Shown in pieces: positions 36,636-47,695 of a stretch of DNA of 64,000 nucleotides. Both the position numbers and the translations under genes were made by a program. The notes beneath the pieces were generated by a model. It ran no database searches, was not told where the DNA came from, and worked only from the letters and a program-made list of their open reading frames with translations. Each line of letters begins with the position of its first letter. Positions within the stretch are counted from its first letter, which is position 1. The DNA comes from Streptomyces sp. NBC_00775 (lineage in GTDB: Bacteria > Actinomycetota > Actinomycetes > Streptomycetales > Streptomycetaceae): positions 5,828,001 to 5,892,000 of the forward strand of contig NZ_CP108938.1 of NCBI RefSeq assembly GCF_036347135.1, read 5' to 3'.

Positions 36636-37316
36636 TCAGTTGCCGGAAGCCGACTCCGAGGCGTTCGCCGTGGCCGTGCCCGCGACCGTCGTGCTCGACG
36701 ACGTCACGTCCGTGGGCGTCTCCGAGACGGACTCGGACGGGGAGCCCGAGGCGGACTCGGAAGGCCCGGTGGTCGCGGAGGCCGAGGCGTCCGGCGCGGC
36801 CGGGATGTCGCTCGGGCCCCACTTGGTGAAGTAGCTCTCGGCCGGGACGACGAAGGCGCGCAGGCTCACGGCACCGGTCTTGCTGAAGCCGAAGGTGACC
36901 TTCTGGGCGTTGCCGTCCCTGACGGCCTCACCGGGGTTGGTCAGCGCGGCGGAGGCGTTGCCCTTGCCGCCGAGGACGACGGAGCCGCCGGCCGGGATGG
37001 TCAGCTTGCCCTTGCCGTCGGCGGGCGTGATCTCGGCGGTGCCGTCACCGCCGACGTTGATCGAGTCCAGGGTCTGGTCGCTGCTGCCGTTGTTGAACAG
37101 CGTCGCGGAGATCACCGCCGGGCCCGTGGCCGTCGTGTTGGGCTGGGTGATGACCAGGGCGTTCTGGACCTTGATGTCGCCGACGGTGGTCGCCGCGTTG
37201 TCAGGCTTCACCTCAAGCGTCTGGGCGTCGTTGCCGGCCGCGCACGCGGAGAGCGAGGCGATCGAGAACGCGATGGCGGCGGCGGCGAGGGCGCCGCGTC
37301 GAAGGCTGCTGCTCAC
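36636..37316 (-). CDS. Lipoprotein (copper-chaperone-like beta fold)
   Basis: 226 residues. Lipoprotein signal with lipobox LSAC near residue 22-25, then a beta-rich domain (about 30-165) with ALVITQPNTTATGPAVISATL and a GDGTAEITPADGKGKLTIP region, and a Ser/Thr/Pro-rich C-terminus. It resembles secreted proteins of the PCu_A/DUF461-like type, but Met/His copper ligands are not obvious. Conserved next to phoRP in streptomycetes; the function is unknown. Confidence 0.8.
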   Translation of the reverse strand: MSSSLRRGALAAAAIAFSIASLSACAAGNDAQTLEVKPDNAATTVGDIKVQNALVITQPNTTATGPAVISATLFNNGSSDQTLDSINVGGDGTAEITPADGKGKLTIPAGGSVVLGGKGNASAALTNPGEAVRDGNAQKVTFGFSKTGAVSLRAFVVPAESYFTKWGPSDIPAAPDASASATTGPSESASGSPSESVSETPTDVTSSSTTVAGTATANASESASGN

Positions 37317-38064
37317 GGCGGCGGCAACTCCTTGAACGTGGGCGAAGCAGGACGACTTCGTTGTAAAGCCGCCCTAAGGGTCTGTCAGCGGCCTTAGGTT
37401 ACCGAGCCGTTCCCATGCCACCGCACCCGACCCGCCTCTTACCGCGCACGGGCTGTCATCCGCGTGCCGACGGGCTGCCATTCGCGCACCGGCCGGGGGC
37501 TGTCGTCCGCGCACTGGCCGGGGCTGTCGTCCGCGCGCCGCCGGGCTTCCTTGCGCCCGGTGTGCGCCCCGTCCGTCGCACACTGTTCCTCCGGCTCATC
37601 GGCTACTTTGGGCGCGCACTCGTCCGCCATTCACATAAGTACCCCCGGCATCCACTTGCGGATTTTCCCGTAAGGAGTCGTAAGGGCGCGTAAGGAATGC
37701 ATGGCGGTCCCGAAAATTGATCATCGGCTGTTCAAGAGGTTGATCATCGGCCGCCTTGATCAATTCCGGATTCGTCTCGTACTCGACTCCGGTCACCGAA
37801 CGGAGTAGCGGAAGTCGCGCTCTTGGAGCTGGACAAACCGGTACGTTCACCCCCTGGTCAGGGGCTTCCGTTGTGTGTAACGTGCGCGTTTCTCTTCCCC
37901 TGGACAGCGGCTCCGACCTGCGAATACCCCCTTCCGATCGCCCCTCGCAGCACGTTCCTGTTGCGGTTGTCAAGCCCCGAGATATGCCCTGACCTGCGAA
38001 AACGCCATTCAGAAGACGCAGTATCCGTGTTACCCTGGATAGCCACGGAAGGGGTACCTGTCAC
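37317..38064. other. 748-bp intergenic region upstream of carD with repeats and a promoter
   Basis: No gene found. 37480-37550 has repeated GGGGCTGTCGTCCGCGC units. TTGATCA occurs three times (37717-37723, 37740-37746, 37756-37762), with the TTGATCATCGGC copies 23 bp apart. The carD promoter is near the right end. Confidence 0.5.
38008..38036 (+). promoter_or_regulatory. Candidate housekeeping promoter of carD
   Basis: TTCAGA (38008-38013), 17-bp spacer, TACCCT (38031-38036), 29 bp before the carD ATG. It matches the vegetative pattern TTGAC/TAnnnT reasonably. Confidence 0.5.
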
Positions 38065-38547
38065 ATGACGTTCAAGGTTGGCGACACCGTGGTCTATCCC
38101 CATCACGGGGCCGCGCTGATCGAGGCCATCGAAACTCGCCAGATCAAAGGCGTGGACAAGACCTACTTGGTGCTGAAGGTCGCCCAGGGCGACCTGACGG
38201 TACGTGTGCCAGCGGACAATGCGGAGTTCGTCGGCGTGCGTGATGTGGTCGGTCAGGACGGGCTGGACCGGGTCTTCGAGGTGCTGCGCGCGCCGTACGC
38301 CGAGGAGCCCACGAACTGGTCGCGTCGTTACAAGGCAAATCTGGAGAAGCTCGCCTCCGGCGATGTCATCAAGGTCGCGGAAGTCGTCCGTGACCTGTGG
38401 CGTCGTGAGCGCGAGCGTGGACTCTCCGCCGGTGAGAAGCGCATGCTCGCCAAGGCCCGCCAGATTCTGGTGAGCGAGCTCGCCCTCGCGGAGAACACGA
38501 ACGAGGACAAGGCCGAGGCCCTGCTCGACGAGGTTCTCGCGTCCTGA
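38065..38547 (+). CDS. carD: CarD family RNA polymerase-binding regulator
   Basis: 160 residues. The N-terminal RID domain ([20 protein letters not shown]) contacts the beta subunit, and the C-terminal helical DNA-binding part ([36 protein letters not shown]) contains the Trp that stabilises the open complex. It stimulates open-complex formation, especially at rRNA promoters. It precedes ispD-ispF-cysS-rlmB, the same order as in mycobacteria, although 381 bp separate it from ispD here. Confidence 0.95.
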   Translation: MTFKVGDTVVYPHHGAALIEAIETRQIKGVDKTYLVLKVAQGDLTVRVPADNAEFVGVRDVVGQDGLDRVFEVLRAPYAEEPTNWSRRYKANLEKLASGDVIKVAEVVRDLWRRERERGLSAGEKRMLAKARQILVSELALAENTNEDKAEALLDEVLAS

Positions 38548-38928
38548 CGCTGGCAGTCGCCGAGACAGTCTTTATCGTCCCGACGTACACAGTCGCCGAG
38601 ACGGCAGTCGTCTTGACGTACGGACAAGCCCGCGCAGCTGCGCAATGAAATGCCGCGGTGCCCGATGACGCAATTGCTGTCGCCGGGCGCTGCGGCATGT
38701 TCATACCCGCGCCCATTCGGTATACCGGATGTTCACTCGGTATACGTATACCGACGTACCCGCATATCCCCTACCTGGCATGCCCGGCCCGGGCAGTTCG
38801 CTCGACCGGATGTGTCACGGAAGGGTCCCCGGTCAAGCGTCGCGCCCGGCACACCCCCAGCTCTACGAGCGGGGGGCACGCCCAGGCCATACCCATACCG
38901 GCCGAGCACACAAACCTGACAGGAACCG
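38548..38928. promoter_or_regulatory. ispD upstream region with GTATAC palindromes
   Basis: TCGGTATACGTATACCGA (38738-38755) is a perfect 18-bp palindrome, and CGGTATACCG (38719-38728) lies 10 bp upstream of it: three GTATAC cores in 37 bp, AT-richer than the surroundings. It looks like an operator for an unidentified regulator of the isoprenoid/cysS block. CAGTCGCCGAGAC is repeated near 38554 and 38590. Confidence 0.5.
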
Positions 38929-39681
38929 ATGTCTGACGTTTCGCGCCCTTCGCCGTCGGGGGCACGTACCGCGGCCGTGATTCCGGCCGCCGGCAGGGGC
39001 GTGCGCCTCGGCCCGGGCGCCCCCAAAGCGCTTCGCGCGCTGAACGGCACGCCGATGCTCATTCACGCGGTCCGCGCGATGGCCGCGTCCCGCGCCGTCT
39101 CGCTGGTCGTCGTCGTGGCCCCGCCCGAGGGCGCGGCCGAGGTGAAGACGCTGCTCGACGCGCACGCGCTGCCCGAGCGCACCGACTTCCTGGTCGTGCC
39201 CGGCGGTGACAGCCGCCAGGAGTCCGTGAAGTACGGGCTCGACGCGCTGCCGCCCGGCATCGACATCGTCCTCGTACATGACGCGGCCCGCCCGCTCGTG
39301 CCCGTCGACACCGTGGACGCCGTCATCGAGGCCGTACGGGACGGGGCTCCCGCCGTCGTCCCCGCACTGCCGCTCGCCGACACCGTCAAGGAGGTCGAGC
39401 CCGCGGCCGTCCCCGGTGCTCCCGAGCCCGTCGTGGCCACGCCCGAGCGGGCGCGGTTGCGGGCCGTGCAGACGCCGCAGGGGTTCGACCGCGAGACGCT
39501 CGTACGGGCCCACGAGACCGTCACCGACAACGTGACCGACGACGCGAGCATGGTCGAGCAGCTGGGGCTGCGGGTTGTGGTGGTGCCCGGGCACGAGGAG
39601 GCGTTCAAGGTGACGCGGCCGTTGGATCTTGTGCTGGCGGAGGCGGTTCTCGCGCGGCGGAGGCTGAACGATGGGTTCTGA
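38929..39681 (+). CDS. ispD: 2-C-methyl-D-erythritol 4-phosphate cytidylyltransferase
   Basis: 250 residues; forms CDP-methylerythritol in the MEP isoprenoid pathway. The CTP-binding motif [16 protein letters not shown] is near residue 20, with [12 protein letters not shown] near 115 and [10 protein letters not shown] near 203. It overlaps ispF by 11 bp. ATG at 38929; upstream DNA holds GTATAC palindromes. Confidence 0.93.
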   Translation: MSDVSRPSPSGARTAAVIPAAGRGVRLGPGAPKALRALNGTPMLIHAVRAMAASRAVSLVVVVAPPEGAAEVKTLLDAHALPERTDFLVVPGGDSRQESVKYGLDALPPGIDIVLVHDAARPLVPVDTVDAVIEAVRDGAPAVVPALPLADTVKEVEPAAVPGAPEPVVATPERARLRAVQTPQGFDRETLVRAHETVTDNVTDDASMVEQLGLRVVVVPGHEEAFKVTRPLDLVLAEAVLARRRLNDGF

Positions 39682-40174
39682 GGGAGCCGCTGGGCCGGTG
39701 ATCCCGCTCGTCGGGATCGGCACGGACATTCACGCCTTCGAGGAAGGGCGTGAGCTGTGGTGTGCCGGGCTGTTGTGGGAGGGGGAGGGCGCCGGGCTTG
39801 CCGGGCACTCCGACGCGGACGTCGTCGCGCATGCGGCGTGCAACGCGTTGTTCTCCGCGGCGGGGCTCGGTGACCTCGGGGCGCACTTCGGGACCGGGCG
39901 GCCCGAGTGGTCCGGGGCGTCGGGGGTCACGCTGCTGACGGAGGCCGCGCGGATCGTGCGGGCGGCGGGGTTTGTCATCGGGAATGTCGCTGTGCAGGTG
40001 GTCGGGCCGCGTCCGAAGATCGGGAAGCGGCGGGACGAGGCGCAGAAGATTCTGTCGGATGCGGTGGGGGCTCCTGTGTCGGTGTCCGGGGCCACGACGG
40101 ATGGGCTGGGTTTTCCGGGGCGGGACGAGGGGCTGATGGCTGTGGCTACGGCGTTGGTCGTACGGGTGGGCTGA
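39671..40174 (+). CDS. ispF: 2-C-methyl-D-erythritol 2,4-cyclodiphosphate synthase
   Basis: 167 residues; makes MEcPP in the MEP pathway. Zinc ligands and motifs are visible: GIGTDIHAF near residue 17, [13 protein letters not shown] near 42, [12 protein letters not shown] near 62. The ATG at 39671 lies inside the end of ispD, so the two are coupled. A downstream gap to cysS contains a long palindrome and no gene. Confidence 0.93.
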   Translation: MGSEGAAGPVIPLVGIGTDIHAFEEGRELWCAGLLWEGEGAGLAGHSDADVVAHAACNALFSAAGLGDLGAHFGTGRPEWSGASGVTLLTEAARIVRAAGFVIGNVAVQVVGPRPKIGKRRDEAQKILSDAVGAPVSVSGATTDGLGFPGRDEGLMAVATALVVRVG

Positions 40175-40222
40175 GGCCGGGCGGTTCCTCGCCCCCGCCG
40201 CCCCTACCCGTCCCATCCGTTC

Positions 40223-40336
40223 CTGGGGGCTGCGCCCCCAGACCCCCCTAAAAGATTGCGCAGTTCCCCGCGCCCCTAAAAGGGGCGCGGGGAACTGCGC
40301 AATCTTTTGCACCAGCCCCCATCCACCCGCAGCCAA
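40223..40336. repeat. Two hairpins and conserved tail after ispF (dispersed palindrome, copy 2)
   Basis: CTGGGGGC/GCCCCCAG form a first hairpin (40223-40241). Then a perfect 28-bp stem: 40250-40277 (starting AAAAGATTGCGCAG) against 40281-40308, with loop AAA. The tail ACCAGCCCCCATCCACCCGC (40311-40330) followed by AGCCAA matches the tails of copies 1 and 3. The first part may terminate the ispDF transcript. Confidence 0.88.
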
Positions 40337-40474
40337 AGAACCCACCCCCCGGAGTCGAAGGCGGCGGGGGCGAGAGAAGGCTGGGTGGGGCGGAGTCAGG
40401 TGTATGTCACGAATACGTGCTGCTTGGGTCGGAAGGGTCGCGGGGCACTACCCAGGGGCCACTACCCTGGAGTG

Positions 40475-41875
40475 GTGACGATTCGCCTGTACGACACCAG
40501 CGCCCGGCAGATCCGTGACTTCACCCCGCTCGTGCCGGGTTGTGTCTCGATCTACCTGTGTGGCGCCACCGTGCAGGCCGCACCCCACATCGGGCACATC
40601 CGCTCGGGGCTGAACTTCGACATCATGCGCCGCTGGTTCGAGCACCGCGGGTACGACGTCACGTTCATCCGCAACGTGACCGACATCGACGACAAGATCA
40701 TCACCAAGTCGGCCGAGCAGGGCCGCCCTTGGTGGTCGATCGGGTACGAGAACGAGCGGGCCTTCAACGACGGGTACTCCGTGCTCGGCTGCCTGCCGCC
40801 CTCCTACGAGCCGCGCGCCACCGGCCACATCACCGAGATGGTCGAGATGATGCGCGGGCTCATCGAGCGCGGGCACGCGTACGAGGCCGACGGGAACGTC
40901 TACTTCGACGTACGGTCCTTCCCCGAATACCTCCGGCTGTCCAACCAGGAGCTGGACAACCTGCTCCAGCCCTCCGGCGAGGGCGAGACCGGCAAGCGGG
41001 ACTCGCGCGACTTCGCCATGTGGAAGGCCGCCAAGCCCGGTGAGCCCAGCTGGGAGACGCCGTGGGGGCGGGGGCGTCCCGGCTGGCATCTCGAGTGCTC
41101 CGCCATGGCCCACAAGTACCTGGGCTCCGCGTTCGACATCCACGGCGGCGGGCTCGACCTGATCTTCCCGCACCACGAGAACGAGATCGCCCAGGCCAAG
41201 GCCTACGGCGACGAGTTCGCCAAGTACTGGGTGCACAACGCCTGGGTCACCATGAGCGGCGAGAAGATGTCGAAGTCCCTCGGGAACTCGGTCCTCGTCA
41301 GCGAGATGGTCAAGCACTGGCGGCCCATCGTGCTGCGCTACTACCTCGGCACCCCGCACTACCGCTCGATGATCGAGTACAGCGAAGACGCCCTGCGCGA
41401 GGCCGAGTCGGCGTTCGCGCGTATCGAGGGCTTCGTGCAGCGCGTGGTCGAGAAGGCGGGGGGCGTCGTCGAGCCCGCCGCCGAGGTGCCGCCCGCCTTC
41501 GCCGAGGCCATGGACGACGACCTGGGTGTGCCGCAGGCGCTCGCCATCGTGCACACCACCGTGCGGCAGGGGAACTCCGCCCTCGCCGCCGACGACAAGG
41601 AAGCCGCCGTGGCACGGCTGGCCGAGGTGCGGGCCATGCTCGGCATCCTCGGGCTCGACCCGCTCGACCCGCAGTGGGTCGGCGAGGGCGACCGCGGCGA
41701 GGACCTGCACGGCGTTGTCGACACCCTCGTCCGGATGGTCCTCGACCAGCGCGAGGCCGCCCGGACCCGCAAGGACTGGGCGACCGCGGACGCCATCCGC
41801 GACCAGCTCAACCAGTCGGGCCTGGTCATCGAGGACGGTCCGCAGGGGCCGCGCTGGACGCTCGGCCCACGCTGA
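40475..41875 (+). CDS. cysS: Cysteinyl-tRNA synthetase
   Basis: 466 residues, class I aminoacyl-tRNA synthetase. The HIGH motif is in [11 protein letters not shown] near residue 38, the zinc-binding Cys/His set includes CGATV and HECSAM-like LECSAM with [14 protein letters not shown], and KMSKS is in [11 protein letters not shown] near 270. Two adjacent GTG codons (40472, 40475) can start it; the second gives [12 protein letters not shown], the usual N-terminus. This is CysS, not MshC: the length and tRNA-binding C-terminus ([17 protein letters not shown]) fit the synthetase. Confidence 0.92.
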   Translation: MTIRLYDTSARQIRDFTPLVPGCVSIYLCGATVQAAPHIGHIRSGLNFDIMRRWFEHRGYDVTFIRNVTDIDDKIITKSAEQGRPWWSIGYENERAFNDGYSVLGCLPPSYEPRATGHITEMVEMMRGLIERGHAYEADGNVYFDVRSFPEYLRLSNQELDNLLQPSGEGETGKRDSRDFAMWKAAKPGEPSWETPWGRGRPGWHLECSAMAHKYLGSAFDIHGGGLDLIFPHHENEIAQAKAYGDEFAKYWVHNAWVTMSGEKMSKSLGNSVLVSEMVKHWRPIVLRYYLGTPHYRSMIEYSEDALREAESAFARIEGFVQRVVEKAGGVVEPAAEVPPAFAEAMDDDLGVPQALAIVHTTVRQGNSALAADDKEAAVARLAEVRAMLGILGLDPLDPQWVGEGDRGEDLHGVVDTLVRMVLDQREAARTRKDWATADAIRDQLNQSGLVIEDGPQGPRWTLGPR

Positions 41876-42039
41876 GCGCCCGCTGCGTCGGCTCCGGCCG
41901 ACCCCCCGTCGACCCCCGTCGACCTTGATCGATTGTGCCGCCCGGGCCTCCGGGCGGCACACTTCATAGACGTACGCATTTTGAAGAGCGTCAGCTCTCC
42001 TCAGTAGAGCGCCAGCTCTCACACACAGACAGGTAGGTC

Positions 42040-42981
42040 ATGGCCGCTAACAACCGCCGCATGTCCGGCAAGAAGGGCGCGCAGGTCGGCAGTGGCGGCC
42101 AGCGACGCCGGGGCCTTGAAGGCAAGGGCCCGACCCCGCCCGCCGAGATGCGCAAGGGGCACAAGAAGAACCGCATCGCGGGCGCCAAGGCGAAGCAGGC
42201 CGTGCGCCGCCCCGCGCCCAAGGGGCGCGGCGGCAAGGGCACGTCCGAGATGGTCGTCGGGCGCAACTCCGTCGTCGAGGCGCTGCGCGAGGGCGTGCCC
42301 GCGTCGATGCTGTACGTCCAGCAGTTCATCGACAACGACGAGCGGGTGCGTGAAGCCCTTCAGCTCGTGGGTGAGCGCGGCGGCATCCACCTCATGGAGG
42401 CGCCGCGTCCCGAGCTCGACCGCATGACCAATGGGCTCAACCACCAGGGTCTCGTCCTCCAGGTCCCGCCGTACGAGTACGCGCACCCGGAGGACCTCGT
42501 CGCCGCCGCGTTCGACGAGGGCCAGGACCCGCTGATCGTCGCCCTCGACGGGGTGACCGACCCGCGCAACCTCGGTGCCGTCGTCCGCTCCGTCTCCGCC
42601 TTCGGCGGCCACGGCGTCGTCGTGCCCGAGCGCCGCGCGGCCGGCATGACCGCCGGCGCCTGGAAGACGTCCGCCGGCGCCGCGGCCCGTACGCCCGTCG
42701 CCCGCGCCTCGAACCTGACGCGCGCCCTGGAGGCGTACAAGAAGGCGGGTCTCGTGGTGGTCGGTCTCGCCGCCGACGGTGAGGCCCAGATCGGTGAGCT
42801 GGAGGCCCTCGGGGGTCCCGTCGTCATCGTCGTCGGCAGCGAGGGCAAGGGGCTGTCGCGGCTCGTCGGCGAGACCTGTGACTTCCGCGTGCGGATTCCG
42901 ATGCCGGGCGGCACGGAGTCGCTGAATGCCGGTGTGGCGGCGGGAGTTGTGCTGTACGAGGCGGCGCGGCGACGCGCCTGA
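42040..42981 (+). CDS. rlmB: 23S rRNA (guanosine-2'-O-)-methyltransferase RlmB
   Basis: 313 residues of the SPOUT/TrmH class. There is a long Lys/Arg-rich N-terminal extension (1-70), an L30e-like domain ([20 protein letters not shown]), and the knotted methyltransferase with motifs [15 protein letters not shown] near 170, [15 protein letters not shown] near 265 and [15 protein letters not shown] near 290. It 2'-O-methylates the peptidyl-transferase-loop G2251 equivalent. It follows cysS at 164 bp, the conserved actinobacterial order. Confidence 0.93.
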   Translation: MAANNRRMSGKKGAQVGSGGQRRRGLEGKGPTPPAEMRKGHKKNRIAGAKAKQAVRRPAPKGRGGKGTSEMVVGRNSVVEALREGVPASMLYVQQFIDNDERVREALQLVGERGGIHLMEAPRPELDRMTNGLNHQGLVLQVPPYEYAHPEDLVAAAFDEGQDPLIVALDGVTDPRNLGAVVRSVSAFGGHGVVVPERRAAGMTAGAWKTSAGAAARTPVARASNLTRALEAYKKAGLVVVGLAADGEAQIGELEALGGPVVIVVGSEGKGLSRLVGETCDFRVRIPMPGGTESLNAGVAAGVVLYEAARRRA

Positions 42982-43119
42982 GCATGACGACCGCGCACCT
43001 GAACACATGTGTGCGTAGTCACCCCCGTGGGGTAATCGGGATGTTCGGGATGACCTTGACGCGGTCCGGACAGATCGGCGCGGTCAAAGCAGTGTCCTAA
43101 ACACACATCACTCGGTTAG

Positions 43120-44790
43120 ATGAGTGTGGACACCAGAACACCCCGCACACCCACGGGGGACCGCTCGTCGGGATTCGACGACGCTCCCGCGCTGAGCATG
43201 GTGAAGGTGCCGAGCGATCCGGCGCAGGTCATCGTCAATCATGCGAGCTTCCGCGTGCAGCTAGGAGTCGCGTCGCGGAGCCAATCCCCGCGTGTCGCAC
43301 GGCACTTGAGTGCCGGCGACGACACCGCGCGGATCCCCGTCGTCGGTACGGCGGGCAGAGCGGGCGCGGCCGGTCCGGCCGCCGGGGCCCGCCGCCGCGC
43401 CCCCGTCGTCTGGAGCGGGAAGTCCGCGCCGGACGACACCGGCGCCCACCGGCTGCTCCAGGCCGTGCGGAGCACGAGCCTGCGCCACGGCTCCGCCGAC
43501 CCGGCGGGCGACGCCGGCGCGACCCAGGTCATCCCGCGCATCGACGAACACGGCGGCTACGACCGCGATCTGACCGTCGAGACGGTCGAGACGCCCCTCG
43601 TCGGCAGCCAGCGCAGTCACGACTCCGGCGAGCCCCGGCTGCTGCCGCACATGCGCACCGTGGACAGCGCCTACGACGAACCCCGGTACGCGGGCGGCGA
43701 GTTCGAGGACGACGCGTACGCGTACGAGGGCGACGACGGCGACGACGGCGACGAGCGCGACGCACGGGCCAAGCGGCACGGCGCCGACCCCGTCCGGCAC
43801 GCGTACTACCCCGGCCGCCGTATGAACCTCGGCGTGGTGCTGCTCCCGCTGCGCGTCTTCCTCGGGTTCATCTCCATCTACGCCGGCATGGGCAAGCTCT
43901 GCGACCCCGTCTACTTCGACGGCGGCAAGCGCGGCTCCATGGTGAAGTGGCTGAACACGCTGCACCCCTGGGAAGTCGCCGAGCCGCTGCGGCAGTTCGC
44001 GCTCCAGCACCCCGTCGGCTCCGGGCTCGTCATCGCCTTCCTCCAGGTCATCGTGGGCGTCCTCACGGTGCTCGGGCTGTGGCAGCGGGTCGCCGCCGTC
44101 GTCGGCGCGATGCTGTCGGCGGCGCTCATCGTGACCGTCAGCTGGAAGACGGTGCCCGTGTACGACGCGCCGGACATCATCTACCTCGCCGCCTGGTCCC
44201 CGCTGATCATCGCGGGCGCCCCCGTCTACTCCGTCGACGGACGCCTCGCGAGCGAGGCCTGGCGGAACCTCGGGCCGCGCGCCGACATCTGGGAACTGCG
44301 GCACCGAGTGCTGCGCCGCGGCGCGCTCGTCACGACCGTCGCCGTCGGCCTCACCCTGCTCATCGGCTCGCTCCTCGGCGGCGCCGTCCGCGACGCCGAC
44401 CGAATCGTCGTGCCGGGGCCCGGCGAGGCTCCGCGCAACGAACTGCCCGGGTCCCCGCTTCCCGAGACGCCCGGCAAGCGGCAGCACAAGGCCACGCCGT
44501 CGGCCTCCGAGTCGCCCACCCAGGGCAGCTCCTCGTCGCCGTCAGGGGCGGCCACCACGCCGGGGGCGGTCCATGAGACCGGCACGGTCAGCAGTGGGCC
44601 CAGCCAGACGCAGGGCAGCGGGCAGGCTCCGCCTCAGCAGTCGTCGCCGGTGAATCAGGCGCCGAGTACCAGTGCGGGGCCGACGTCCGGTGGGGGTACG
44701 TCGAGTGGCGGCTCCACCGGTGGGTCTCCGAGCGGCGGTACCGGTGGGTCCACGGGGCAGCCGGGGCTTGTGGGTGGTCTTCTCGGGTGA
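43120..44790 (+). CDS. DoxX family membrane protein with long disordered flanks
   Basis: 556 residues. The DoxX core with four membrane segments lies at about 235-410 (LGVVLLPLRVFLGFISIYAG; PVGSGLVIAFLQVIVGVLTV; VVGAMLSAALIVTVSW; a further helix near 405). A 230-residue acidic N-terminus precedes it, and a Ser/Gly/Pro-rich C-terminus of 130 residues follows. DoxX proteins are membrane redox or thiol/quinone-linked subunits. Only the core is conserved; the tails look extracellular or intrinsically disordered. It stands at the end of the cysS-rlmB run. Confidence 0.85.
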   Translation: MSVDTRTPRTPTGDRSSGFDDAPALSMVKVPSDPAQVIVNHASFRVQLGVASRSQSPRVARHLSAGDDTARIPVVGTAGRAGAAGPAAGARRRAPVVWSGKSAPDDTGAHRLLQAVRSTSLRHGSADPAGDAGATQVIPRIDEHGGYDRDLTVETVETPLVGSQRSHDSGEPRLLPHMRTVDSAYDEPRYAGGEFEDDAYAYEGDDGDDGDERDARAKRHGADPVRHAYYPGRRMNLGVVLLPLRVFLGFISIYAGMGKLCDPVYFDGGKRGSMVKWLNTLHPWEVAEPLRQFALQHPVGSGLVIAFLQVIVGVLTVLGLWQRVAAVVGAMLSAALIVTVSWKTVPVYDAPDIIYLAAWSPLIIAGAPVYSVDGRLASEAWRNLGPRADIWELRHRVLRRGALVTTVAVGLTLLIGSLLGGAVRDADRIVVPGPGEAPRNELPGSPLPETPGKRQHKATPSASESPTQGSSSSPSGAATTPGAVHETGTVSSGPSQTQGSGQAPPQQSSPVNQAPSTSAGPTSGGGTSSGGSTGGSPSGGTGGSTGQPGLVGGLLG

Positions 44791-44806
44791 CCCCCGCTAG
44801 ACGGAC

Positions 44807-44888
44807 GATTGCGCAGTTCCCCGCGCCCCTTTTAGGGGCGCGGGGAACTGCGCAATCTTTTGCACCAGCCCCCACCCACCCGCAGCCA
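44807..44888. repeat. Dispersed palindrome with conserved tail, copy 3
   Basis: A 24-bp perfect stem (44807-44830 starting GATTGCGCAGTTCC, against 44834-44857) with loop TTT, then the CACCAGCCCCCACCCACCCG tail and AGCCAA. Between converging genes, so here it could terminate both. Confidence 0.88.
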
Positions 44889-44914
44889 AACAATCAACCC
44901 CAAGGGACGCGGCC

Positions 44915-45646
44915 TCAGCGGCCCAGCGCCGCCAGTTCCTTCGCCGCCTCCGTGAGGTCCTTCGCCGTGTCGATGGCGCGCCAGTACGCGCCCTGCGGGA
45001 GCGAGAAGCCGGCCAGGCGGCGCTCGCGGGCCAGGTGCGGGAACGTGGTGCGCTCGTGGTCGCCGCGCTCGGGGAGCAGGTCGGCGAACTCGGCGGAGAA
45101 GACGTAGACGCCCGCGTTGATCTCGTACGTGGTCGGCGGGGACTCGATGAAGTCCGTCACGCGCCCGAAGTCGTCCGTCTCGACGGCGCCCCACGGGATG
45201 CGGGGACGGGCGAGGGCGAGGGTCGCCACGGCGTCGCGCTCGGTGTGGAAGTCCGCCATGTCGCGCAGCGAGAAACGGGTCCAGATGTCGCCGTTCGTCG
45301 CGTACCAGGGCTGGTCCGGGTGCGGGAGGTGCGCGGCGGCGTACTTGAGGCCGCCGCCGCGGCCGAGGGGCTCCGTCTCGACGACCGTCGTGACGTTGAC
45401 GGGGAGGTCGGCGGAGTCCAGCCACTTCTGCAGGACCTCGGCGAGGTGGCCGCAGGAGACGACGACGTCGGTCACGCCCTCTTCGGCGAGCCAGGTCAAC
45501 TGGTGGCCGATGATCGGGGTCCCGGTGCCGGGGATCTCGACCATCGGCTTGGGCCGGTCGTCGGTGTACGGGCGCAGCCGGGAGCCCTGGCCACCGGCCA
45601 GCACAACGGCTTGAACGGGGCGCGACGCGGCGTTCGGATCGGTCAT
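44915..45646 (-). CDS. Sugar-phosphate nucleotidyltransferase
   Basis: 243 residues. The NTP-binding signature LAGGQGSRLRPYTDDRPKPM near residue 18 is typical of GlmU/RmlA/GDP-mannose pyrophosphorylase-like enzymes, followed by ATNGDIWTRF (metal site) near 115 and EPLGRGGGLKYA near 90. It makes an NDP-sugar; which one is unknown. There is no C-terminal beta-helix acetyltransferase, so it is not GlmU. Convergent to the DoxX gene. Confidence 0.85.
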   Translation of the reverse strand: MTDPNAASRPVQAVVLAGGQGSRLRPYTDDRPKPMVEIPGTGTPIIGHQLTWLAEEGVTDVVVSCGHLAEVLQKWLDSADLPVNVTTVVETEPLGRGGGLKYAAAHLPHPDQPWYATNGDIWTRFSLRDMADFHTERDAVATLALARPRIPWGAVETDDFGRVTDFIESPPTTYEINAGVYVFSAEFADLLPERGDHERTTFPHLARERRLAGFSLPQGAYWRAIDTAKDLTEAAKELAALGR

Positions 45647-45759
45647 GACCGAACTGTACGTGGCGCCCCGCTCGCGGCTTCTGGCGGCAACCGTTCCTTA
45701 ATCAGCCGTTACCTGACGGACCGGAATCAGCCCTTTTGTGGCGGTGGGAGGTAAGCGGC

Positions 45760-46218
45760 TCAGAAGTGCGTGGCCGCGACCCCCGAGGCGAAGGACGTGT
45801 CACAGACGGGGCGTGCGAAGGACTGGGCGCGCGTGGGGCCGTACGCGCGGACCGCGGCGCGGCCCAGGGCCCGGGCGATGGAGACGCAGTGCTTCGCGAG
45901 CGAGGGGCGCCCGTTCACCGCCTCCTGGAGGTGGGTGAGCGCGACGCCCGGGTTCTTCTCCTGGAGCTCCAGCAGGAGCTTGTCGCGCAGGACGTCCTGG
46001 GGGGCCCGGGAGACGGCTCGGGTGGAGACATCCGACGAGGTCGCTTCGGACGCGGTGAGCACCGAGTTCGAGGGGTTCCCCGACCAGTTGACTCGGGTGA
46101 CCGCGAGGGTCCCGGAGAGCACCAGGACGACAGGCAGAACGAAGGCGAGGGTGCGGCCGACCCGGCGGGCGGGGCCGCGGCCACGCCGGGTCTGTTGGTT
46201 AGTGGTGGAGTGCTTCAC
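45760..46218 (-). CDS. Small membrane-anchored/exported hypothetical protein
   Basis: 152 residues: a basic N-terminus, one hydrophobic segment (about 24-42, TLAFVLPVVLVLSGTLAV) and a 110-residue extracytoplasmic part with a Cys pair (KHCVSIARALGR and RPVCDTS) that could form a disulphide. No known family is recognised. It is conserved between a nucleotidyltransferase and msiK in streptomycetes as I recall; the function is unknown. Confidence 0.7.
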   Translation of the reverse strand: MKHSTTNQQTRRGRGPARRVGRTLAFVLPVVLVLSGTLAVTRVNWSGNPSNSVLTASEATSSDVSTRAVSRAPQDVLRDKLLLELQEKNPGVALTHLQEAVNGRPSLAKHCVSIARALGRAAVRAYGPTRAQSFARPVCDTSFASGVAATHF

Positions 46219-46356
46219 GCGAGTGAGGGTAGCGCGGGGTGATGATTTGGCGACATTTAGTAATCAGTTCGGGGGATACGGGAACGGTTTTTGTGGGGTA
46301 GCGCGTTGACGTACACGTATCGAAATGACCGGCTTGCCGGGGTATTTGTCGACAAC

Positions 46357-46392
46357 GAAGAGGGCCCCGCAGCAGGCTGCGGGGCCCTCTTC
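46357..46392 (-). terminator. Strong hairpin after msiK
   Basis: GAAGAGGGCCCCGCAGC (46357-46373) pairs perfectly with GCTGCGGGGCCCTCTTC (46376-46392). A 17-bp stem just past the msiK stop on the minus strand. Confidence 0.85.
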
Positions 46393-46469
46393 GTCAACTT
46401 GGGTGAATTCCACCCTTACGGGGTGTCGAACCCCACCGATTGGCTCGGGCGCCCCGGGCGCCCGGGGCC

Positions 46470-47606
<1,137 letters not shown>

Positions 47607-47695
47607 GGTGAGGGGCCCCCTTCACCGGCAGGAACGTGCCGGACGATCCGAGTAAAGGTGGTGATCCGCTACGGAAGGTTCCCCAGCGGTGATGC

